The position numbers and the translations under genes were made by a program. A stretch of 64,000 nucleotides of DNA from Pseudomonas migulae NBRC 103157 (GTDB lineage: Bacteria; Pseudomonadota; Gammaproteobacteria; Pseudomonadales; Pseudomonadaceae), in contig NZ_BDAG01000024.1 of assembly GCF_002091715.1 (NCBI RefSeq), forward strand, positions 39,982 to 103,981, read 5' to 3'. The stretch's first letter is position 1, and each line of letters opens with the position of its first letter. Shown in pieces: positions 35,640-43,985 of this stretch. The notes beneath the pieces were generated by a model. The model did no database searches, was not told the DNA's origin, and saw only the letters and a program-made list of their open reading frames with translations.

Positions 35640-36897
35640 CTGCCTTCCAGTCCGGTTTGTAGCGCTGCATCTGTTTCACGTCATCGCGCTGGCGTATGCC
35701 GCAGGACAGGTATTGATCGTGCAGCTTGCCCAACTGATCCTGATCCAGTTCGAGTCCCAGCCCGGGTGCGCGGGTGATTTTCACGCAGCCATCGACGATC
35801 GGCAGCTTGCCGCCCTTGATCACTTCTTCATCCGGTTCCTGCCACGGGTAATGGGTGTCGCAGGCGTAATCCAGATTGGGCACCGCCGCCGCCACATGCG
35901 CCATCGCCATCAGGCTGATGCCCAGGTGCGAGTTGGAATGCATCGACACGCCAAGACCAAAGGTGTCGCACATTTTCGCCAGCGCCTGAGTGTCGCGCAG
36001 GCCTCCCCAGTAATGGTGGTCGGCGAGGACGATCTGCACGCTGTTCAACGCCACGCTGCGACGAAACTCATCGAAATCGGTGACCACCATGTTGGTCGCC
36101 AGCGGCAGCCCGGTGCGTTTGTGCAGCTCGGCCATGCCGTCGAGGCCCGGCGTCGGGTCTTCGTAATACTGCAAGTCATCGCCAAGCAATTCAGCCATGC
36201 GGATCGAGGTTTCCAGTGACCAGTTGCCATTCGGGTCGATGCGCAGCGGGTAACCGGGGAAGGCTTTTTTCAGGGCCTTGATGCACGACACTTCGTGCTC
36301 AGGCGGCAACGTGCCAGCCTTGAGCTTGATGCTTCTGAAGCCATAAGCCTCGATCATCCGCCGCGCCTGGGCGACGATCTGTTCTTCGTTCAACGCCTCA
36401 CCCCAGTTGTCTGGCTTGTAGGGTGAATCGACATGTTGCGCGTACTTGAAAAACAGGTAGGCGCTGAACGGAATCTCATCGCGGATCGCCCCGCCCAGCA
36501 AGTCCACCAACGGCACGTTCAACGAATGCGCCTGCAAATCCAGGAACGCCACTTCGAACGCCGAATACGCGTTGCTCACCGCTTTGCTGGCGTGTGAGCC
36601 CGGCGCCAGTTCGGCACCGGCAATGCTCGCGGGCTTGTTCGCCGCCACCGTGGCCTGGACGATGCGGCGCAGCTGATTGAGGTTGAACGGGTCGAGGCCG
36701 ATCAGTTGCGATTGCAGTTGTTGCTGGATCAACAGCGCTGGCGCGTCGCCGTAACTTTCACCCAGACCGATGTAGCCATTGTCGCTCTCGATTTCGATGA
36801 TCGAGCGCAGCGCGAAAGGCTCGTGAATCCCGCTGGCATTGAGCAGCGGCGGATCACGGAAAGCGATGGGGGTGACGGTGACTCGTTTGATTTTCAA
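35623..36897 (-). CDS. gudD: Glucarate dehydratase-family enolase-superfamily enzyme
   Basis: 424 residues. Enolase-superfamily residues in the glucarate dehydratase pattern: KxK base at K191/K193, metal ligands D221 (DPNGNW), E246 (EDPTPG) and N269 (ATNM), and the His-Asp dyad D293 (ADHHYWGG) with H320 (SMHSNSHLG). The enzyme dehydrates D-glucarate (or L-idarate/related aldarates) to 5-keto-4-deoxyglucarate. It overlaps the transporter gene upstream by four bases and is divergent from its LysR regulator, a complete uptake-dehydration-control module. The downstream KDG-aldolase/dehydratase is not in the window. Confidence 0.9.
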   Translation of the reverse strand: MKIKRVTVTPIAFRDPPLLNASGIHEPFALRSIIEIESDNGYIGLGESYGDAPALLIQQQLQSQLIGLDPFNLNQLRRIVQATVAANKPASIAGAELAPGSHASKAVSNAYSAFEVAFLDLQAHSLNVPLVDLLGGAIRDEIPFSAYLFFKYAQHVDSPYKPDNWGEALNEEQIVAQARRMIEAYGFRSIKLKAGTLPPEHEVSCIKALKKAFPGYPLRIDPNGNWSLETSIRMAELLGDDLQYYEDPTPGLDGMAELHKRTGLPLATNMVVTDFDEFRRSVALNSVQIVLADHHYWGGLRDTQALAKMCDTFGLGVSMHSNSHLGISLMAMAHVAAAVPNLDYACDTHYPWQEPDEEVIKGGKLPIVDGCVKITRAPGLGLELDQDQLGKLHDQYLSCGIRQRDDVKQMQRYKPDWKAVKPRF

Positions 36898-38309
36898 GAG
36901 GTTGCTCCCTTTGGATCAGGTTTCAAAGCGGGGTGACTTAAAGAGGTGGACGCTGATGCGGTGTTGACCGGCTTACCCTTCAGTACGCTGTGGGCATCGC
37001 CCCGCGGGGCGGTGCGGGCAAAGAAGATCACCACCGCAGCCACCAGCGAAGTGGCCGCCAGACCGTAGAGGCCGCCTTCGATGGAACCGGTTTTTTGCTC
37101 GAGGAAACCGAACGCCGTCGGCGCCACGAAACCGCCAAGGTTGCCGATGGAGTTGATCAAGGCGATCACTGCCGCGGCGATGCGTGCGTCCAGATAGCCT
37201 TGGGGAATCGGCCAGAACAACGCCGAGGCGGCCTTGAAACCGATCGCCGCAAAACAGATGGCGACGAAGGCGAAAACCGGCCCGCCGGTGGTGGACATGA
37301 ACATGCCGAACGCGGCAATCACCAGCGTCAAGGCAACCCAGGCCTGCTGGTGCTTCCATTTGCTGGCCATGGCGGCGAAGCCATACATCGCGATAATGGA
37401 AATGATCCACGGAATCGAGTTGAACAGGCCCACCTGGAAGTCGCCGAGGTTGCCCATTTTCTTGATCATGCTCGGCAGCCAGAACGTGGCGCCGTAGATG
37501 GTCAGGGCGATGGAAAAGTAGATGAAGCAGAACAGTGCGATCTGTTTGTCGGCGAGCAATTTGAACATCGACGGCTTGACCGTCTGCGTGGCTTCGCGGG
37601 CCTGCTGTTCGAAGGCGATGGCGCCCACCAGCGCGTCCTTTTCTTCCGTGCTCAGCCAGTTCGCCTGGCGTGGATGGGACTGCAGCCAGAACCAAACGAA
37701 ACCACACAGCACGATCGAGGCAAAGCCTTCGATCAGGAACATCCACTGCCAGCCGTGCAGGCTGAAACCGCTGACGTTCAGCAATGCACCGGAAACCGGC
37801 CCGGAAATCACCGAGGCAATGGCCGAGCCGCTGAGGAAGATCGCCATGGCCTTGCCGCGTTCGGTCGACGGCAGCCATTGGGTGAAGTAGTAAATGATGC
37901 CGGGGAAGAAACCCGCCTCGGCCGCGCCGAGTATGAAACGCAGCACATAGAAGCTGGTTTCACCGCGCACGAACGCCATGGCCATGGCCGCCGCGCCCCA
38001 GGTGAACATGATGCGCGTCAGCCAGGCGCGGGCACCGTAGCGCTGCAGCAGCAGGTTGGAGGGGACTTCGAAGATTGCGTAACCGATGAAGAACAGCCCG
38101 GCGCCGAGGCCGTAAGCGGCGGCGCCGATGCCCAGGTCAGTTTCCAAGTGGCTGCGCACGAAGCCGATATTGACGCGATCGATGTAGTTGACGATGAACA
38201 TCACCACGAACAGCGGCAGCACATGGCGCTTGACCTTGGCCGCTGCGCGGGCGAGCACAGTCGGGTCCGGCGGACTCTGGAGGGTATTCAAGGGGCGACT
38301 CCCGTTCAT
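36894..38309 (-). CDS. gudP: MFS transporter of the anion:cation symporter family (glucarate/aldarate uptake)
   Basis: 471 residues, twelve helices. NYIDRVNIGF, the loop FEVPSNLLLQRYGARAWLTR and the helix GAAEAGFFPGIIYYFTQWLP are typical of the ACS family (GudP, phthalate, tartrate and hexuronate permeases). The gudD start overlaps its stop (ATGA). Inferred substrate: D-glucarate or galactarate. It shares the divergent promoter region with the LysR gene at 38398. Confidence 0.88.
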   Translation of the reverse strand: MNGSRPLNTLQSPPDPTVLARAAAKVKRHVLPLFVVMFIVNYIDRVNIGFVRSHLETDLGIGAAAYGLGAGLFFIGYAIFEVPSNLLLQRYGARAWLTRIMFTWGAAAMAMAFVRGETSFYVLRFILGAAEAGFFPGIIYYFTQWLPSTERGKAMAIFLSGSAIASVISGPVSGALLNVSGFSLHGWQWMFLIEGFASIVLCGFVWFWLQSHPRQANWLSTEEKDALVGAIAFEQQAREATQTVKPSMFKLLADKQIALFCFIYFSIALTIYGATFWLPSMIKKMGNLGDFQVGLFNSIPWIISIIAMYGFAAMASKWKHQQAWVALTLVIAAFGMFMSTTGGPVFAFVAICFAAIGFKAASALFWPIPQGYLDARIAAAVIALINSIGNLGGFVAPTAFGFLEQKTGSIEGGLYGLAATSLVAAVVIFFARTAPRGDAHSVLKGKPVNTASASTSLSHPALKPDPKGATS

Positions 38310-38355
38310 TGTTTTTTTAGGGACGGGCCGATCATGGACGCGGACATTGATCCCG

Positions 38356-38394
38356 TCTAATCTAACTTGGCATTCGATTGATACCTGGATTAGA
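38356..38394. promoter_or_regulatory. Candidate LysR operator of the glucarate genes
   Basis: TCTAATC at 38356-38362 and GATTAGA at 38388-38394 form an inverted repeat in the 88-base space between gudP and the divergent LysR gene. Its right arm lies four bases before the LysR start codon. Placement fits joint control of both directions by LysR. Confidence 0.5.
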
Positions 38395-38397
38395 TCA

Positions 38398-39300
38398 ATG
38401 TTCGAACTGACTCAACTGCGCTGCTTCACCACGGTGGCAACCGAACTCAACTTCCGTCGCGCCGCCGAACGGTTGAACATGACGCAACCGCCGCTCAGCC
38501 GGCAGATTCAACTGTTGGAACACCATTTGGGCGTGGAGCTGTTCACCCGCACCACCCGCAGCGTCGCCCTGACCGCTGCCGGCCGCGCTTTCTTTATCGA
38601 AGCGCAGAACCTGCTGGAGCGCGCCCAGCAAGCCGCCGCCACCGCCCGACGCTTTGCCGAAGGCGATATCGGCTCGGTGAACATCAGTTTCGTCGGCAGC
38701 GCGGTGTACGAGTTCCTGCCCAAGGTGATTGCCGAAGCCCGGCTCAAACAGCCACACGTGAAAATCGACCTGTCGGAAATGAACACCTACCAGCAACACG
38801 AAGCCCTGCGTGCCCGCCGTATCGATCTGGGCATCGTCCGTGCGCCGTTGCTGGAGCCGGGTTACGCCACCGAATGCCTGGTGCGCGAGCCGTTTGTCCT
38901 CGCCGTGCCCAGCAATCACCGGCTGGCCAACGCTGAAAACGTGTCGGTCAATGACCTCGATGCACAACCGTTTCTAATGTACTCCCACGCCGCTTACCCG
39001 CCGTTCAACGAACTGCTGACCGGTATGTTGCGCTCGGCCCGCGTCGCCCCGGAATACGTGCAATGGCTCGGCTCGTCGCTGACGATTCTGGCGTTGGTCA
39101 ACGCCGGCATGGGGTTGGCGCTGGTGCCGCGTTGCGCGACCAGTGTGGTGTTCAAGAATGTGGTGTTTCGCGACATCGATCTGGGCGAAGGTGTGCAGAG
39201 CGAGTTACATCTGATCTGGCGGGAGAACAACGACAACCCGGCGTTTGCGATGTTGCTGGAGGGCATTCGCACAGCGGTGCGGGAGGGTTGGGGGGGGTGA
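38398..39300 (+). CDS. LysR-family regulator of the glucarate cluster
   Basis: 300 residues from ATG 38398, where LysR homology begins (MFELTQLRCFTTVATELNFR); an open frame extends upstream into the promoter but has no homology. HTH about 1-60 (RAAERLNMTQPPLSRQIQLL), effector domain about 88-290. It is divergent from gudP-gudD with a shared 88-base promoter. Probably activated by an aldarate. The end is Gly-rich (GWGG) with a normal stop. Confidence 0.92.
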   Translation: MFELTQLRCFTTVATELNFRRAAERLNMTQPPLSRQIQLLEHHLGVELFTRTTRSVALTAAGRAFFIEAQNLLERAQQAAATARRFAEGDIGSVNISFVGSAVYEFLPKVIAEARLKQPHVKIDLSEMNTYQQHEALRARRIDLGIVRAPLLEPGYATECLVREPFVLAVPSNHRLANAENVSVNDLDAQPFLMYSHAAYPPFNELLTGMLRSARVAPEYVQWLGSSLTILALVNAGMGLALVPRCATSVVFKNVVFRDIDLGEGVQSELHLIWRENNDNPAFAMLLEGIRTAVREGWGG

Positions 39301-39336
39301 ATCTTGCTTTAAAGGTGGCGGTGTACGTGAAGCCGC

Positions 39337-39571
39337 CTTCGCGGGCAAGCCTCGCTCCTACGGAACATGGACATGCCTGTTTTTTCGGACAACATCGGAG
39401 TGTAGGAGCCGGCTTGCTGGCGAAGGCGGTCTCGAAGACACCATCGCCAGCAAGCCTTGCTCCTACGGAACATGAACATGCCTGTTTTTTCGGACAACAT
39501 CGGAGTGTAGGAGCCGGCTTGCTGGCGAAGGCGGTCTCGAAGACGCCATCGCCAGCAAGCCGGCTCCTACA
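39337..39571. repeat. Tandemly duplicated REPIN block
   Basis: A single REP (39337-39361) is followed by two near-identical 105-base units (39361-39465 and 39466-39570). Each contains CGGACAACATCGGAG, then GTAGGAGCCGGCTTGCTGGC, a spacer GAAGGCGGTCTCGAAGAC, and the inverted REP. The two copies differ at a few positions (GGACATG/GAACATG, ACACC/ACGCC, CCTTGC/CCGGC). The rest of the 39301-39786 gap holds the gene fragment at 39608. Confidence 0.88.
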
Positions 39572-39607
39572 GGTTTAGCGGTGTTTTTTCGCCAGCGGTG
39601 ATTCATG

Positions 39608-39660
39608 TGGGCCGTCGCACCGCCCTCTCCTTCCCGCAGCCACCGCCGCCGCAGTACGTC
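39608..39660 (-). pseudogene. Duplicated 3' fragment of the beta-propeller gene
   Basis: On the minus strand this reads YCGGGGCGKERAVRRP, closely matching the last residues of the protein at 40678-41310 (FFCGGGGSGKVRAVRRPA). The DNA similarity is also evident (GGCCGTCGCACCGCCCTC in both). It is a displaced copy of the gene end, on the other side of the CAP-domain gene. No start or remaining gene body is present. Confidence 0.65.
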
Positions 39661-39786
39661 TGTCGGACGCATGCTGTCGCCGGTAAATATGCCCTCCTGC
39701 GCCGTGAACCTTGTTTCAGCTCCTCAGTCTTACAGCGGCGCCAATTCCTCCCCTAACCGTTGTCATCTCTTCAGAGCTGTCTCTCC

Positions 39787-40647
39787 ATGCGCCAAACCGC
39801 CCACGCCTTGCGCTTGACTTCGCTGTGCCTGTTTACCCTGCTTGCTGTTATCACCCGCCCCGCCCACGCCGGCGCGGAACGGCAACTGGTGGAAGCCATC
39901 AACGATTACCGTGCCCACCCCGAGCATTGCGAGCGGCGTCCCGCCCAACGGTTGTCGCCGCTCACGCTGAAATCCAACCTGGCCCTGCCGATCGGCTACG
40001 GCGGCGGTTTGCGCGACCGATTGAAAGCGTCCGGTTACCAAGCCGTCAGCGTGCGTACCCTGCGCGTGGTCGGCGCACAAGATGCCGATGAGGCGTTCGA
40101 TCTGCTGCAAAGCGACTACTGCACGGCATTGCTGGATAGCCAATACGCCGATATCGGCGTCAGCCGCAGCCGTAGCGAATGGCAAGTGGTGCTGGCGCGA
40201 CCGGTGCTGGACAGCCAAATGGACGACACGCGAGCCGTCAGCCGAGCCTTGCTCGCCCAGGTCAACGCTGCACGGGCGAAACCGCGCCTTTGCGGGCGTC
40301 AGCGCTTCGCCGCTGCCCGACCACTGGCCTGGAATGCCAGCCTCGGGGCAGCCGCGCAGGGCCACAGCAAGGCCATGGCTTACGGAAATTACTTCGCCCA
40401 TCGCGATCCCGACGGTGATACGCCCGCCGACCGTGCGAGAGCTGCCGGATTCCGTGGTCGCCAGATCGGCGAAAACATCGCCGCGGGCCAAGGCTCACCG
40501 AGCAAGGCAATGGCAGGCTGGCTCGCCAGCCCCGGACATTGCGCCAACCTGATGAGCCCGCTGTTCACTCAAGTAGGGTTCGCCTACGCGACGGACTCGC
40601 GCAGTGACGAAGGGGTTTACTGGACGATGTTGTTTGGAGCGCCTTGA
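39787..40647 (+). CDS. Exported CAP/SCP-domain protein
   Basis: 286 residues from ATG 39787, the start of the signal peptide (LRLTSLCLFTLLAVITRPAHA). The N-terminal part (about 30-145) has no assignment but repeats the 'VNAARAKPRLCG'-like pattern (VEAINDYRAHPEHCE). The CAP domain (about 155-285) shows AQGHSKAMAYGNYFAHRD, GENIAAGQ and WLASPGHCANLMSP, with the His and Glu residues that bind metal in bacterial CAP proteins. Periplasmic or secreted; function unknown. It lies between two copies of the neighbouring gene's 3' end, which suggests insertion at this point. Confidence 0.82.
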   Translation: MRQTAHALRLTSLCLFTLLAVITRPAHAGAERQLVEAINDYRAHPEHCERRPAQRLSPLTLKSNLALPIGYGGGLRDRLKASGYQAVSVRTLRVVGAQDADEAFDLLQSDYCTALLDSQYADIGVSRSRSEWQVVLARPVLDSQMDDTRAVSRALLAQVNAARAKPRLCGRQRFAAARPLAWNASLGAAAQGHSKAMAYGNYFAHRDPDGDTPADRARAAGFRGRQIGENIAAGQGSPSKAMAGWLASPGHCANLMSPLFTQVGFAYATDSRSDEGVYWTMLFGAP

Positions 40648-40677
40648 GGCCGGTCGCGCAGCGAATATCATGCGGTG

Positions 40678-41310
40678 TCACGCAGGCCGTCGCACCGCCC
40701 TCACCTTTCCACTGCCACCACCGCCGCAGAAGAACTGATCGCCGCCGTCGGATTCCAGCCCCGACACGCCGACACCGGCCGGCATCCTGACGCTGTGCAG
40801 CACTTCCCCAGTTTTGGCGTCCACGCGACGCAGTTCGCTTTCATCCCCTTCCCAGGTCCCATGCCACAACTGCCCGTCCACCCAGGTCACGCCGGTGACG
40901 AAGCGGTTCGACTCAATCGTACGCAGAATCGCACCGGACTCTGGGTCGATCTGGTGGATTTTCCGGTCGCGATAGCGGCCGACCCACAACGTGCCTTCGG
41001 CCCAGGTCAGCCCGGAATCATTGCCGCCGCCCGGGGCCGGAATGGTGTTGAGTACCTTGCCGGTCTGCGGATCGATTTTCTGAATGCGATCGGCGGCGAT
41101 CTGGAACAGATGCCGGCCGTCGAAGGCCGTGCCCGCGTCGGCGGTGACATCGATTGAACGCAAGGTCTTGCCGCTTTGCGGGTCAAGGGCGATGAGCTTT
41201 TCACCACTGGCAAACCAGACGCGCTCGCCGTCCCAGGTCACGCCATGCACGCTGTCGACACCGCTGAACGGGCCGTATTCACGAAGGATTTCTGCGGTTG
41301 AATGTTTCAT
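40678..41310 (-). CDS. Beta-propeller protein (glutamine cyclotransferase/virginiamycin B lyase-like fold)
   Basis: 210 residues, cytosolic. Propeller blades recur as GVTWDGERVWFAS, TAFDGRHLFQIA, GLTWAEGTLWVG, GVTWVDGQLWHGTW and GLESDGGDQFFCG, roughly every 40 residues, each with a small-strand pair. Length allows five blades. Enzymatic activity is not evident. The regulator gene at 41346 lies 35 bases upstream in the same direction, so the two form an operon. The C-terminus GGGGSGKVRAVRRPA is duplicated at 39608-39660. Confidence 0.7.
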   Translation of the reverse strand: MKHSTAEILREYGPFSGVDSVHGVTWDGERVWFASGEKLIALDPQSGKTLRSIDVTADAGTAFDGRHLFQIAADRIQKIDPQTGKVLNTIPAPGGGNDSGLTWAEGTLWVGRYRDRKIHQIDPESGAILRTIESNRFVTGVTWVDGQLWHGTWEGDESELRRVDAKTGEVLHSVRMPAGVGVSGLESDGGDQFFCGGGGSGKVRAVRRPA

Positions 41311-41345
41311 GTCAGTTTCCTTTTCCGGGGTTCGTGGCGTTGATC

Positions 41346-42566
41346 CTAATCACTTGGCAGAGGCGCCGGGAGTAACAAGGTCGTCGCGAAACCCGGCACC
41401 GGCGGCGTCATCCAGCGCCGCGCCCGTCCATGCCCGAATGACTGCACCTTGCCGGCCGCCGCCAGTGTGTCGAGCGAGCGTTGCACCGTGCGCTGACTGG
41501 TGCCAAGGGCCAAGGCCAGCGCTGAACTCGACCAGGATTCGCCATCGGCGAGGAAGGCAAACAGCGCCGCAAACTTCTCTTCAACCGGTTGAGCCAGCAC
41601 CACGACATCGGATGAAACCAGCGCCACCAACGCAAACCCGTGTTGGGTGGCGATGATACCGGCCAAGGGTTTCAGCGCCGCGCGCAGGCGCCCGACTTCG
41701 ACGCGCAGCCGTGCCCGGTGGGACTCGTCCGAGAGCTTCAGGCGGAACGCCCGACGGATCAGTACTTCCCTCGGCACGTCGCCCGGCCAGGCTTCGGCCA
41801 ACGCGCGCGCGAGGGTAAACAACACGGGACGTTTGGCGAGCGACACCGACATGCCGGCGCCGCGCACGACATACCGGCACGCGTCGATTACCAGCGAGGT
41901 CGAACCGAGCAAGGCTTCGACTTCTTCCAGGAGTAAAGGTCGCTCTTCGCCGTGGACGATCAGCCGTGCTGCCGGGGTGTCGAGAACGAGAAATGCGTTT
42001 TCGACTTCCGCCGTCAGCGCCGGAATACCGGCTTCACGCGCAGCATGCTCGGCCCTCGTCAGGGCATGCCGAGCCATTTTCGATTGCAGCCGCCGGATGG
42101 CAATCCCGGCCACCACCAATTCATGGGCGGCGCGCAAAGCAGGCGGCAACGGCGCAGGATCCAGCGTGGCCAGCAGAACATCCGCCTCGTCGAGCCGGCC
42201 GATCAGCAACAATCGCCGAATCTGCAGACAGCGCGCATGAGCCGCGTTGACCCGGTCACTGTGCGCCTCAAGCGTGACCCGCGCCGCCTCAAGGGCTTTC
42301 ACCGGCCAGCCCAGGTCTCGCGAAGCCAGGGCAATCTCGGCCTCGGCCACGACGCACCGCGCCCGCGCCAACGCCTCCTTTGGCCCGAATGCTCGCGCCG
42401 CACTTTTTACCAGCGCCTTCGCCCGAACCAGATCGCCGAGCTGCGCCATCGCAATGCCGCGCAAGGCGAGCGCTGGCGCGTCATCGCGCAACGCGATCCG
42501 GTCCAGCGCACCCAGCGGATCACCCGCCGCCAGTGCCCGTGCAGCCGCGGTGATCAACGAGTCCAT
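41346..42566 (-). CDS. Transcriptional regulator with TPR-like N-terminus and two DNA-binding-like domains
   Basis: 406 residues from ATG 42566. Residues 1-190 are Ala/Leu-rich helical hairpins of TPR type. About 225-305 resembles a BTAD/OmpR-like winged helix (VLIRRAFRLKLSDESHRARL, then VEVGRLRAALKPLAG), and about 345-395 is a second winged HTH (ALALALGTSQRTVQRSLDTL, then AAGKVQSFGHGRARRW). It is cytosolic and probably controls its own operon with the propeller gene. The inverted repeat at 42589-42610 in its leader is a candidate self-operator. The ligand is unknown. Confidence 0.7.
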   Translation of the reverse strand: MDSLITAAARALAAGDPLGALDRIALRDDAPALALRGIAMAQLGDLVRAKALVKSAARAFGPKEALARARCVVAEAEIALASRDLGWPVKALEAARVTLEAHSDRVNAAHARCLQIRRLLLIGRLDEADVLLATLDPAPLPPALRAAHELVVAGIAIRRLQSKMARHALTRAEHAAREAGIPALTAEVENAFLVLDTPAARLIVHGEERPLLLEEVEALLGSTSLVIDACRYVVRGAGMSVSLAKRPVLFTLARALAEAWPGDVPREVLIRRAFRLKLSDESHRARLRVEVGRLRAALKPLAGIIATQHGFALVALVSSDVVVLAQPVEEKFAALFAFLADGESWSSSALALALGTSQRTVQRSLDTLAAAGKVQSFGHGRARRWMTPPVPGFATTLLLPAPLPSD

Positions 42567-42588
42567 TTGAATAGCGCCACGCTGGTTG

Positions 42589-42610
42589 CTCCCACCGTTC
42601 AATGTGGGAG
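42589..42610. promoter_or_regulatory. Inverted repeat in the regulator's leader
   Basis: CTCCCAC-8-GTGGGAG, 23 bases upstream of the start codon at 42566. It could be an operator or a translation-controlling hairpin. A resemblance to the TGTGGGAG edge of REP elements means it may instead be a REP remnant. Confidence 0.35.
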
Positions 42611-42662
42611 TCAGTCTAGTTCACGACCGGAGTCGGTCGAAAAGTTGCGGTGCTTGGGCAGA

Positions 42663-42758
42663 CGCTATCGCCAGCAAGCCGGCTACTACAGGTTTTGTGT
42701 GATGCGGGAGTCTGATGCACGACACCGATTTCGTAGGCGCCGGCTTACTGGCGATGAG
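42663..42758. repeat. Degenerate REPIN
   Basis: Left arm CGCTATCGCCAGCAAGCCGG and right arm TCGTAGGCGCCGGCTTACTG with GCGATGAG; both deviate from the intact elements of the window by several bases. It truncates the gene relic that follows. Confidence 0.7.
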
Positions 42759-42882
42759 GCCTCCCTATACACCGAAACTGCCAGCCCTCAGTTCGGGTCG
42801 AGCAAGCCACCGCTCCAGTTGCGCGGGTGACCCAGGCGATACCGTTTTCAACCCGGCTGAGCAGTGACGATTGGGAAGTCAT
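42745..42882 (-). pseudogene. N-terminal relic of an enoyl-CoA hydratase/isomerase
   Basis: ATG 42882 begins MTSQSSLLSRVENGIAWVT, which reads like the start of a Pseudomonas enoyl-CoA hydratase, but after residue 19 the homology is lost and the frame ends 45 residues in, inside the degenerate REPIN. In the next frame a short HPRNWSGGLLDPN ends at a stop, perhaps the tail of the original or another gene. The assignment rests on one short segment. Confidence 0.45.
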
Positions 42883-42938
42883 GAAAGGTCCTCGTCGTTC
42901 TTGTTGTTGGACAGGAGGTACGAACTGTTGCCGATACT

Positions 42939-42950
42939 AAACAAGTGTTC
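42939..42950. promoter_or_regulatory. Candidate fatty-acid-type TetR operator (orphaned)
   Basis: AAAC-AAGT-GTTC resembles the AAAC-N4-GTTT core bound by PsrA-like TetR regulators and lies 57 bases upstream of the enoyl-CoA hydratase relic, as expected if the promoter survived while the gene was lost. The rest of 42883-43154 is AT-rich with no gene seen. Confidence 0.3.
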
Positions 42951-43154
42951 GGTAACACGGCAAGGAAGCCGTTATAAGTTGTTAACTACTTGATTTCAAT
43001 AGAGATTTACAATAAACAAGGAGAGTATCCGGGAAAAACTGTTACATCTTCGAACAACAACTTTCGGAGAGCGGCTGAAGGGGAATCTCCATCCGCTCGA
43101 TGTTGCGCACCGCCGCGGGGCAAGCTTTGTCCAAGGGATTGAAATGTCCGAGAG

Positions 43155-43637
43155 TCAGGCCTGCGTCATTAATCGCATGCTCAAAAGCGCGACCCGACGA
43201 CCGTCCGGCGATAACCGTTCTTCAATCTCAAACGGCACAAACCCGAGTTGCGGATACAGCAACAGCCCCGCCGTGTTTTCGTTGAAGCACGAAATCTGCA
43301 CTTCACTTGCCCGGTGACGGTCAATCGCCAGCCCTACCATCGTCTCCACCAGAAATTTCGCCACACCTTTTCCCCGGGTCTTGGGGGACACGATCACGTT
43401 GCCGATCGTGCACACACCTTCGCGCTCGAACTTGTAAAAGTTTGCAAAACCAATCACGGAGCCGTTCTCTTCAACCACCGTTGAGTCAGAACGCTGGGCA
43501 ATCGATGCAAGCAGCTGGGTGTCCGTCAGCGGGTACTGCGCCTTCGGAAACATGAAAAAGAGTTCCTCAGGGGTTTGCGGGAAGTTGCAGATCGCCTGAA
43601 CATCTTCAGCGCGTACGGGACGGTGGGTGAGTGTCAT
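43155..43637 (-). CDS. GNAT-family N-acetyltransferase
   Basis: 160 residues. N-terminal RPVRAEDVQAI, the acetyl-CoA-binding strand and loop CTIGNVIVSPKTRGKGVAKF (motif A with R/Q-x-x-G-x-G/A as RGKGVA), and the C-terminal EVQISCFNENTAGLLLYPQL are all in order for the GNAT fold. Similar proteins acetylate small molecules or peptide N-termini. The substrate is unknown; the gene is monocistronic. Confidence 0.88.
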   Translation of the reverse strand: MTLTHRPVRAEDVQAICNFPQTPEELFFMFPKAQYPLTDTQLLASIAQRSDSTVVEENGSVIGFANFYKFEREGVCTIGNVIVSPKTRGKGVAKFLVETMVGLAIDRHRASEVQISCFNENTAGLLLYPQLGFVPFEIEERLSPDGRRVALLSMRLMTQA

Positions 43638-43725
43638 GATTCGGCTCCATCCAAATGTCGGTGTGACAGATTACTGATTGCAGGCCCCTGATAAAAGCGG
43701 CCGGCCTGCTGATCCTGAAAACGCA

Positions 43726-43760
43726 AAAAGCCCCGCCCTCTCGAAGAGGACGGGGCTTTT
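43726..43760 (-). terminator. Intrinsic terminator
   Basis: AAAAGCCCCGCCCTC-TCGAA-GAGGACGGGGCTTTT: a 14-15 bp stem with one mismatch, flanked by A and T runs so it works both ways. It lies 25 bases past the stop of the orphan ybdD gene. Confidence 0.85.
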
Positions 43761-43784
43761 CGTTGCCCGTCGATCAACCGGCGT

Positions 43785-43985
43785 TCAGCAGCACCGCGTC
43801 GTGCAGCTGCGTTTGCCGTAGCGCGCTTCCTGACGTTCGCGAAAGAACGCCGAATAGCTCATGACCGGCTCGCCGGGATGATTCAGCGCCATCTGCGCGA
43901 CGTAGTTGTCGTAATCCGGAACGCCCACCATCAGGCGCGTGCTTTGGCTGATGAGCCTGGCGGCATGCTGCAGTTTACGGAACAT
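43785..43985 (-). CDS. YbdD/YjiX-family small protein, orphan copy
   Basis: 66 residues with the family core RLMVGVPDYDNYVAQM, HPGEPVMSYSAFFRERQEAR and the CC end, a paralog of the protein at 30503-30700. Unlike that copy it has no CstA-like transporter beside it; the upstream gene is aceF-like, 102 bases away in the same direction. It may serve a CstA homolog elsewhere or the neighbouring metabolic operon. Confidence 0.88.
   Translation of the reverse strand: MFRKLQHAARLISQSTRLMVGVPDYDNYVAQMALNHPGEPVMSYSAFFRERQEARYGKRSCTTRCC

Noticed and set aside
39605..39817. 70-codon + strand open frame before the CAP gene
   Set aside because: Starts inside the antisense of the duplicated propeller-gene fragment and has no recognisable protein features.
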